32,995 bases of DNA from an uncultured Planctomycetaceae bacterium (GTDB taxonomy: Bacteria; Planctomycetota; Planctomycetia; Pirellulales; UBA1268), in the NCBI GenBank assembly GCA_903885565.1, contig CAISJI010000137.1:1-32995 (forward strand), in the 5' to 3' direction. Shown here in pieces: positions 1 to 4,425 of this stretch. A program made the translations under genes and the position numbers. The notes under the pieces were generated by a model. It had not been told where the DNA came from and did no database searches. It saw only the letters and a list, made by a program, of their open reading frames with translations. The first letter of the stretch is position 1. Every line of letters starts with the position of its first letter.

Positions 1-2
1 CC

Positions 3-944
3 GGCTTTCAAAAGCATGTGATCGACGCATTCTCCCGCGAGGGAGAGGTGGACGTCGCCCTGTGTCGTTGCGAGGGCTACGAGGAACCCGACGATTTCTT
101 CCGGAGCATCGCCAAATACTGCTGGGAATTTCCTGAGCCCGCTGCATGGTCGGACGTGTACCGAGCAACCGCCCGGGAACTCGGGGTCGCAAACCCGGCT
201 GAATGGGAAAGGCTCAAGCGTGTGCCGGGCAATTGGTTGGGCGAGATCGACGAACATGGCGGAAAACGGAAGGGGTCCGCTGCACGATGTCTCTTTCTGC
301 GATACTTCGCCCTGCAGCAATTGCGGCACCGCATGCTGCTTGGGGAATACACGCATTTTATTCTGTCGCGATCCGATTACCGCTACATCGCTGATCACGC
401 GCCGCTGAGCTCTCTCACGCCGGATCGCATCTGGATTCCTCGCGGCGAGGAATACGGAGGGATCACCGACCGCCACACCGTTTTCTCTCCGCGACACGTC
501 AACGAGGTTCTTGACTTACTGTCGCCAGTTCTCTGCTCGGCTCAACGGCTCACAGCGCTCATGGGCTACGGAACAGTGCCGTGGAATCTGGAATCGTTTG
601 TGAAGCTCATGCTCATACGGTACTCAGCCTATGCCAGCGTCCGGCGCTTTCCCGGCACCATGTATCTCGTGCGCTCCGATCAGGCCACATCGAGCTGGTC
701 TCAGGGAACATACGATGCCGGCCTTGGCTTTCATGTCAAATATCAAGCGGAAAGAGTTTGTGCGGAGGCCAACGCCGCGATGCTGGAGGCTCAGGGGTAC
801 AGTCGCGAAAGCGTGTGCCGGCAAACCTTGTCTGAACGTTTCGATACGTTCATTCACTCCTCTACGCCAGTCACGTATTCCCTCGCTCGCTGGCCTCGCA
901 AGCGGTGGCAGCGTTTTCGCCGCGAACGTCTCAGCTGGATCTGA
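3..944 (+). CDS. 5'-partial hypothetical protein, glycosyltransferase-like
   Basis: The frame is open to the left edge of the window, so the gene probably starts outside it; the first internal start is a GTG at 18, giving 308 residues. A conserved-looking block lies in the middle: SRSDYRY at about residues 117-123 (counted from the GTG), then IWIPRGEEYGGITDRH at about 138-153. This arrangement resembles the DUF7796-type glycosyltransferase-like proteins found in surface polysaccharide loci, but that is recognition by eye and no catalytic residues can be assigned. No signal peptide or membrane segment is visible in the part present. The C-terminus is basic (WPRKRWQRFRRERLSW). About 70 bp after the stop lies the decayed end of a recombinase, so this gene borders a mobile or former mobile region. 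It is confidently coding; its function is tentative. Confidence 0.6.
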   Translation, partial: GFQKHVIDAFSREGEVDVALCRCEGYEEPDDFFRSIAKYCWEFPEPAAWSDVYRATARELGVANPAEWERLKRVPGNWLGEIDEHGGKRKGSAARCLFLRYFALQQLRHRMLLGEYTHFILSRSDYRYIADHAPLSSLTPDRIWIPRGEEYGGITDRHTVFSPRHVNEVLDLLSPVLCSAQRLTALMGYGTVPWNLESFVKLMLIRYSAYASVRRFPGTMYLVRSDQATSSWSQGTYDAGLGFHVKYQAERVCAEANAAMLEAQGYSRESVCRQTLSERFDTFIHSSTPVTYSLARWPRKRWQRFRRERLSWI

Positions 945-1013
945 CGGCGCTGCGATGGGTGCCTACCCCAGCCGTCAATCACGGGCAGCTCGTCGGCCGG
1001 CGCCTGAGAGATT

Positions 1014-1179
1014 GCCCGGACACACCTGTTGATGCAGGGAAGCGACATCCGCACGGTTCAGGAACTGCTGGGGCACAACGACGTGAAGACGACGATGATC
1101 TCCACACACGTCCTACAACCGTGGCGGCCGCGGCGCGACGAGCCCTTTGGACGAACTTGAGGGGCTGCGAGATGGCTGA
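1014..1179 (+). pseudogene. Integron-type tyrosine recombinase, C-terminal remnant
   Basis: From about 1023 the frame reads [20 protein letters not shown], then [11 protein letters not shown]. This is the end of the catalytic domain of an IntI/XerC-type tyrosine recombinase, including the LLGH box. Two lesions are visible. The catalytic Tyr expected in the IYTHV motif is Ser. After THVL the reading frame must shift: an extra base in GTCCTACAAC moves the usual ending into another frame, where [14 protein letters not shown] reads to a TGA at 1177-1179. Without the shift the frame ends at 1160. Nothing recognisable as recombinase lies upstream of about 1014, and a stop lies at 1005-1007. The fragment is therefore dead. 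Its NRGGRG..SPLD ending is typical of integron integrases, which fits the cassette-like array that follows. It points toward that array rather than away from it, unlike a standard integron. Confidence 0.85.
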
Positions 1180-1189
1180 TCGCAGCCCC
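1161..1189. other. Perfect 10-bp stem hairpin at recombinase 3' end
   Basis: GGGGCTGCGA at 1161-1170 pairs perfectly with TCGCAGCCCC at 1180-1189 around a 9-nt loop. It overlaps the last codons of the recombinase remnant. No T-tract follows, so a Rho-independent terminator is possible but not well supported. Confidence 0.4.
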
Positions 1190-1525
1190 GGTGGCCATTA
1201 GACCAACCAGCCGGTCAGGCCGGCGAACGGCCTCCGCTGCTACGCAGCATTTTTGCTGCATAACACCCCGGAATGATGTTGGCGAAACCAGCCCGTAACC
1301 CGTGCGGCGAAAAGATGTTGCAGCTAAGTCCCGCCGCGGGGCATAATCCTGCTATCGGGGCATAATCGGGTGGTTATGCGGAACCACAGAATTACGAGTT
1401 AGGCCCATAGGGACCAAAGCCAAAGCCGAGACTGCCCGGGCCGTGTTGGCGTGTCGTCGCTGGTGGTTGCAGCCCTCCCCGGAGTCGCGTTGGCTCGATG
1501 ATTGGCACGCTGTTATGCTGCGAAA
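1190..1525. other. Intergenic stretch with GCATAA-type repeats
   Basis: No gene is convincing here. GGGGCATAATC occurs twice as a direct repeat (1338-1348 and 1357-1367), and an inverted relative, GGTTATGC, lies at 1372-1379. A further copy, GCATAACACCCCG, starts at 1258 and forms an imperfect inverted pair with CGGGTGGTTATGC at 1367-1379, enclosing about 120 bp. A small hairpin (GCAGCA/TGCTGC) lies near 1246-1260. The stretch sits where an integron would carry attI or the first attC, but I cannot identify either. The inverted pair could be the ends of a small decayed element. Confidence 0.35.
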
Positions 1526-1783
1526 ATGCGACGGTTCAAGTGGATCGAATGGAACTTGGAGAAGATTGCCGCCCATGCCCTGTCGGCTGAGGAGGTCGAG
1601 GCTGCGTATAATCGAATACTCCAACTGGAGTCGCGACGCGATGGATCGTATCGCATGCTGGCCGAGCTTCCATCCGGACGCCGCGTGTGGGTGATTTGGA
1701 GATACGACCGCGAACCTGACGTGATTCCCGACATTTTCGGCGAAGTTGAAGCCGCGTTGATCTTCGTCATCACTGCCTATTAG
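1526..1783 (+). CDS. BrnT-like toxin of a toxin-antitoxin pair
   Basis: An 85-residue protein. I chose the ATG at 1526 over a TTG at 1502 because the family pattern begins directly with RRFKWIEWNLEKIAAH. That opening, the following helix (LSAEEVEAAYNRI), a central strand pair (MLAELPSGRRVWVIWRY) and the final LIFVITAY match small BrnT/DUF4258-like toxins, where the start is typically WxxxKxxxH and the end is a strand with an Ala-Tyr/Arg. In the family, such proteins are ribonuclease-type toxins paired with an adjacent antitoxin. It is followed 10 bp later by a small partner gene on the same strand. The C-terminus stops right after the final strand, shorter than classical BrnT. The family call is by pattern only; activity is unproven. 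Confidence 0.6.
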   Translation: MRRFKWIEWNLEKIAAHALSAEEVEAAYNRILQLESRRDGSYRMLAELPSGRRVWVIWRYDREPDVIPDIFGEVEAALIFVITAY

Positions 1784-1793
1784 GAAGATTCCC

Positions 1794-2048
1794 ATGCCGA
1801 TGCCTCAACCAGACACTCGCAGTGAAACTCGTAAGGCGCTCGATGAGGAATTGGCCGCTGCTCCGATGCTGCCAATCCCTGCTCCGTCGCCAGGCGATGT
1901 GCCGCAACCGCTCGAAGCGTATCTTCATCCGCGTCGACCCGTAGCCGTTGTTGGGATTGTTGAGAATGGCGTCGTCCGCTTGTTGGATGCAGGGGTAACT
2001 TTCCCCGAGCACTCCCGCGTCATCGTCGTGGCATCAAACGGTGGCTGA
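1794..2048 (+). CDS. Putative antitoxin partner of BrnT-like protein
   Basis: An 84-residue acidic protein starting 10 bp after the toxin-like gene; ATGs at 1794 and 1800 are both possible starts. The first half is Pro/Ala-rich and probably flexible. The second half (about residues 46-80) is a short beta-rich segment, VVGIVENGVVRLLD followed by SRVIVVAS. This resembles the small DUF104-like antitoxin fold, in which a VxNGxVxL strand pair is followed by a strand ending the protein. The gene order, toxin then antitoxin, is the reverse of the HicBA pairs further along. Its stop lies about 20 bp before the first attC-like site, so the two genes look like the cargo of one cassette. The antitoxin role is inferred from position and size. 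Confidence 0.5.
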   Translation: MPMPQPDTRSETRKALDEELAAAPMLPIPAPSPGDVPQPLEAYLHPRRPVAVVGIVENGVVRLLDAGVTFPEHSRVIVVASNGG

Positions 2049-2068
2049 TGGAATCAATGCCAGGGCAG

Positions 2069-2157
2069 AGCGTACCAGGCGTTGGAGCAGACTCGCGATA
2101 GCGTCCTGCGGTATGGTGAGTCTGTTGGCTGCGAGCTGCTCAATGCGGTCGTTCGGC
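2069..2157 (+). repeat. attC-like site 1
   Basis: An imperfect palindrome of about 89 bp. The left part has GCGTACC near 2070 and the arm GAGCAGACTCGC at 2085-2096. The right part has the complementary arm GCGAGCTGCTC at 2131-2141 and ends in GTCGTTCGGC, with the GTTC core at 2151-2154. A single extra base in the left arm breaks the symmetry, as extrahelical bases do in true attC sites. It follows the BrnT-like pair and precedes the PIN pair. Size and plan match the three later sites. Confidence 0.55.
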
Positions 2158-2183
2158 GAACCACTGACGTGTTCGGGGGATTG

Positions 2184-2669
2184 ATGAATCCAACCGTATA
2201 CCTCGAAACAACGATCATTGGCTACCTCGCGATGCAGCCCAGCGGCGTACTACGGATCGCGGCCAACCAGCAGACCACGCACGAATGGTGGACCGGGTAT
2301 CGCCACCGTTTTTCCGTATATGTCTCGCGATTCGTGGTCGGCGAATGCGCAGTGGGGGATTCGGTCGCCGCGGCTGATCGCCTGCGTGTATTGGCCGAAG
2401 TGCCGCTCTTGGAGGTCACGGAGGATGGGAAATAACTTGCCGGGGCGTTGCTTGAAGAGGTGCCGCTGCCCCCAAAGGCAGCGACGGACGCCCTCCATAT
2501 CGCGGTCGCGGCCGTCAACGGTGTCGAGTATCTCCTGACCTGGAACTGCAGGCATATCGCCAACCCTGCCCTCAGGCCGCGAATAGAATCGATTTGTCGT
2601 AGAATGGGGTTTGAGCCCCCTGTCATTTGCACCCCGCAGGAACTCCTGGAGATCGACGATGGAATCTGA
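2184..2669 (+). pseudogene. PIN-domain (VapC-like) toxin interrupted by an in-frame stop
   Basis: Read through one stop, this frame gives a 161-residue PIN-domain protein, the normal length for the family. It opens with MNPTVYLETTIIGYLA and ends with PPVICTPQELLE. PIN ribonuclease toxins carry clustered acidic residues: Glu in YLETT near the start and Asp102 in ATDALHIAV are present, and the LLTWNCRHIAN segment is intact. A TAA at 2433-2435 (codon 84) interrupts the frame. Both halves are in the same frame, so a single substitution, for example from a Glu codon, explains it rather than an indel. The second half could restart at a TTG at 2448 but would lack the first active-site residue. The last codons overlap the antitoxin gene. 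It is either a genuinely killed toxin or a sequencing error. Confidence 0.8.
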
Positions 2670-2898
2670 TCCGGTCGTTGCCGAAGTGAGAGCGGTTCGC
2701 GAGCAGCTGGCCGCCCGTCTCGGGTTCCGGCTCCACGACATCGTCAAAGAAGCACAGCGGCAAGATGCTGCTGGCGACAGAAAAGTCGTTCGGCTCCCAC
2801 CACGACGCCCCTTCTCCGCGGCCGTAGGCGCGAATGAACCAGAACCACACGCTGGATCAAACGGCGGATCGAATCCGGCGGTGACGCAGAGTCGATGA
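2659..2898 (+). CDS. VapB-like antitoxin of the PIN pair
   Basis: A 79-residue protein; the ATG at 2659 overlaps the end of the PIN gene. The start MESDPVVAEVRAVREQLAAR and the block GRKVVRLPPRR-like (here DRKVVRLPPRRPFS) match the small proteins that routinely follow PIN toxins of the YxETT type in planctomycetes and cyanobacteria. The protein is therefore assigned as the antitoxin; its DNA-binding role is inferred from this pairing. The last 25 or so residues (from NEPEPHAGSNGGSN) are encoded by the left arm of an attC-like site and are probably a tail, not part of the fold. Unlike its partner, this gene is intact, as expected if the toxin has been inactivated first. Confidence 0.65.
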   Translation: MESDPVVAEVRAVREQLAARLGFRLHDIVKEAQRQDAAGDRKVVRLPPRRPFSAAVGANEPEPHAGSNGGSNPAVTQSR

Positions 2899-2928
2899 GC
2901 CGCCGCTGATCACCTTTTTCGTTCTCCA
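2839..2928 (+). repeat. attC-like site 2
   Basis: About 90 bp. Left GAACC at 2842-2846 and arm GCTGGATCAAACGGCGGAT at 2851-2869; right arm GCCGCCGCTGATCACC ending at 2914, then the GTTC core at 2921-2924. The arms pair imperfectly (GGATCA..GGCGGA against TCCGCC/GCCGCCGCTGATC). The left arm is translated as the tail of the antitoxin before it. It closes the PIN cassette; the core is 770 bp after that of site 1. Confidence 0.6.
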
Positions 2929-3032
2929 GCTGGAAACGCCGCCGGGCCCGGAGGACTGTACGGGCGTTCCGTTTTTGATTACACTTTGCCTGCGAGAAGG
3001 GTTCGGCGAAGCTCGAAACCAGAGGTGCTCCG

Positions 3033-3248
3033 TTGACATTTACCGCCGTCTATATGCCTGTACCAGAGGGCTATATCGGGTTTGTTGAGGAGATTCCAGG
3101 CGCCAACAGCCAGGGCGAGACGCTTGATGAGGTTCGTGAGAACCTGCGCGAAGCCGTCCAGTTGGTTCTTGAAGCCAATCGGGAATTGGCGGAGCAAGCG
3201 TTGGTGGGCAAGGATGTTGAAAGAGAGCCTTTTGAGCTTGCTTCCTGA
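3033..3248 (+). CDS. hicB: HicB-family antitoxin (pair 1)
   Basis: A 71-residue protein starting at a TTG at 3033, with AGAGGTG six bases upstream as ribosome binding site. It shows the HicB partial RNase H-like fold signature: an opening strand TAVYMPVPEGYIGFVEEIPG, then ANSQGETLDEVRENLREAV, where the SQGET turn leads into the long helix. HicB antitoxins bind and neutralise the HicA ribonuclease and usually repress their own operon. This is the short form, without an added ribbon-helix-helix or HTH DNA-binding domain. The stop overlaps the start of the toxin gene (TGATG), so the pair is co-translated. A second, related HicB lies 570 bp downstream. Confidence 0.85.
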   Translation: MTFTAVYMPVPEGYIGFVEEIPGANSQGETLDEVRENLREAVQLVLEANRELAEQALVGKDVEREPFELAS

Positions 3249-3487
3249 TGAAGCGAGTCGACTTGGTTCGCCATATTGAGGCAAACGGTTGTGCTTCCCT
3301 GCGGGAAGGTGGCAGGCACACGGTGTACTTCAACCCGACCTCGCGAAAAGTGTCCACGATTCCGCGACATCGCGAAATCAACGACTTCATGGCGAAGAAG
3401 ATCTGTCGTGAACTGGAGATCGCGGAGCCCGGAAAGGAAAAGAAGTCGGACCAGGGAGAACCAAGCGACGCAGCGGACTCGCAATAA
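3248..3487 (+). CDS. hicA: HicA-family mRNA interferase toxin (pair 1)
   Basis: A 79-residue protein whose ATG overlaps the hicB stop. It starts MKRVDLVRHIEANGC and carries GGRHTVYFNP (about residues 21-30), where the His is the catalytic residue of HicA's double-stranded RNA-binding-like fold, followed by TIPRHREINDFMAKKICRELEI. HicA cleaves mRNA independently of translation; HicB neutralises it. The core ends at about residue 60. The rest (EPGKEKKSDQ then GEPSDAADSQ) is a hydrophilic tail encoded partly within the next attC-like site. All family landmarks are intact, so this toxin looks active. Confidence 0.88.
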   Translation: MKRVDLVRHIEANGCASLREGGRHTVYFNPTSRKVSTIPRHREINDFMAKKICRELEIAEPGKEKKSDQGEPSDAADSQ

Positions 3488-3543
3488 AATCTGGCGGTAT
3501 GGATCGCCCGCTGACGCGAACCGCTGATCACCAGCGTTCTACG
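3455..3543 (+). repeat. attC-like site 3
   Basis: About 89 bp. Left GGAGAACC at 3455-3462 and arm CAGCGGACTCGC at 3471-3482; right arm GCGAACCGCTG at 3516-3526, then TGATCACCAGCGTTCTACG with the GTTC core at 3536-3539. The outer ends pair as GGAGAAC against GTAGAAC on the other strand. The left arm encodes the HicA tail. The core-to-core distance from site 2 is 615 bp. Confidence 0.6.
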
Positions 3544-3603
3544 GCGTGGTAGGCTAAAGTCGATGGTGGATCATCTTTCTCAAACTCAAGCTGAAAGTCT
3601 CAC

Positions 3604-3819
3604 ATGAGCACGACTCCTTATACCGCTGTGATTCGGCGCGATGGGCGATGGTGGATCGGCTGGGTGGAGGAAGTGCCGGGCGTAAACTCGCAGGGCGAGA
3701 CGCGCGAGGAGCTTCTTTCCAACCTGCGCGAGGCCTTAAACGAAGCCATCGAAATGAATCGTGAAGATGCCCGCAAGGCCGCCGGCGAGCAGTTTGAGGA
3801 AGTGGCGCTGCAGCCGTGA
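3604..3819 (+). CDS. hicB: HicB-family antitoxin (pair 2)
   Basis: A 71-residue protein with ATG at 3604. It has the same plan as pair 1: opening strand TAVIRRDGRWWIGWVEEVPG, then VNSQGETREELLSNLREAL, then an acidic end. It is a paralogue rather than a copy, since many positions differ (GWVEEVPGVNSQGET here against GFVEEIPGANSQGET in pair 1). As with other HicB proteins it should neutralise the adjacent HicA; whether it also cross-neutralises the neighbouring toxin cannot be told. Its stop overlaps the GTG start of hicA by 4 bp. It lies about 60 bp after attC-like site 3. Confidence 0.87.
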   Translation: MSTTPYTAVIRRDGRWWIGWVEEVPGVNSQGETREELLSNLREALNEAIEMNREDARKAAGEQFEEVALQP

Positions 3820-4064
3820 AGCGTCGCGATCTTGTTCGCCATATGGTGGATTATGGTTGCGAGTTGGTCCGCGAAGGAGGAAATCACTCGTGGTGGGGTA
3901 ATGTTGTCCTCAAGCAGAGGTCCGCAGTACCACGGCACCGGGAGATTCCCGACTTCCTCACGAAAAAGATCTGCCGCGACCTCGGCATCCCAGCGCCGGG
4001 TGAGACCGATGAAGAGGGAGAACCAGACGCTGGATCAGATGGCGGATCGGGTCCAGCGGCGTAG
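3816..4064 (+). CDS. hicA: HicA-family mRNA interferase toxin (pair 2)
   Basis: An 82-residue protein starting at a GTG (3816) that overlaps the hicB stop by 4 bp. Landmarks are MKRRDLVRHMVDYGCELVRE, GGNHSWWGN with the catalytic His at about residue 24, and AVPRHREIPDFLTKKICRDL. The core matches pair 1, but the strand after the His differs (SWWGN against TVYFN). As in pair 1, the C-terminal tail from about residue 64 (ETDEEGEPDAGSDGGSGPAA) is encoded by the left arm of an attC-like site. It is likely an active ribonuclease toxin held by the HicB next to it. Confidence 0.87.
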   Translation: MKRRDLVRHMVDYGCELVREGGNHSWWGNVVLKQRSAVPRHREIPDFLTKKICRDLGIPAPGETDEEGEPDAGSDGGSGPAA

Positions 4065-4105
4065 CTGAGCCGGTGGTCCGCCGCTGATCAGCTTTGCCGT
4101 TCGCT
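4017..4105 (+). repeat. attC-like site 4
   Basis: About 89 bp and the clearest of the four. Left GGAGAACC at 4017-4024 and arm GCTGGATCAGATGGCGGA at 4029-4046; right arm TCCGCCGCTGATCAGC at 4077-4092 pairs with it apart from two looped bases; the core GTTC lies at 4099-4102. It is very similar to site 2. The core-to-core distance from site 3 is 563 bp. No further site was found downstream. Confidence 0.65.
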
Positions 4106-4425
4106 GATTGGATTGGCTGCCAATGCTGGGGCGCCGGAGGTTTTCCGTCTCCGTTCCTAGGCGGTAAGCTCCGGTTGTTGGCTCCCCGTCCATCAAGGGG
4201 ATGCGCGTGACCGTTCCTTGAGGCTGGCCGCAGGTGGCACGAAGAGCGGTCCGCGGGGCTCGGTTCGTAGTTCGCCGCGGATCGCGGCCTCGACCAAGGC
4301 TCGCAAGCCCCGAATCCAAGCGCGGCTCAGGATGGCCGCTGGCAGGATGTGAAGAGCTTGAAAACAAGGTATTGATGGATGGCCACGTGGCCTGGCTGTG
4401 GGATCGTGCCCGGGAACATGCCGAG
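4106..4425. other. Intergenic stretch after the cassette array
   Basis: About 320 bp between the last attC-like site and the convergent end of the glycoside hydrolase gene. Several frames are open but none resembles a known protein or has a good start. It may hold a decayed cassette; I see no repeat, hairpin or attC partner I can support. Confidence 0.4.

Noticed and set aside
1190-1330. Possible attI or fifth attC site after the recombinase remnant
   Set aside because: Small hairpins are present, but no paired arms with the ends seen at the four other sites.
1503-1519. TGGCAC...TGC resembling a sigma-54 promoter before the BrnT-like gene
   Set aside because: The spacing between GG and GC is one base too long, and it lies too close to the start codon.
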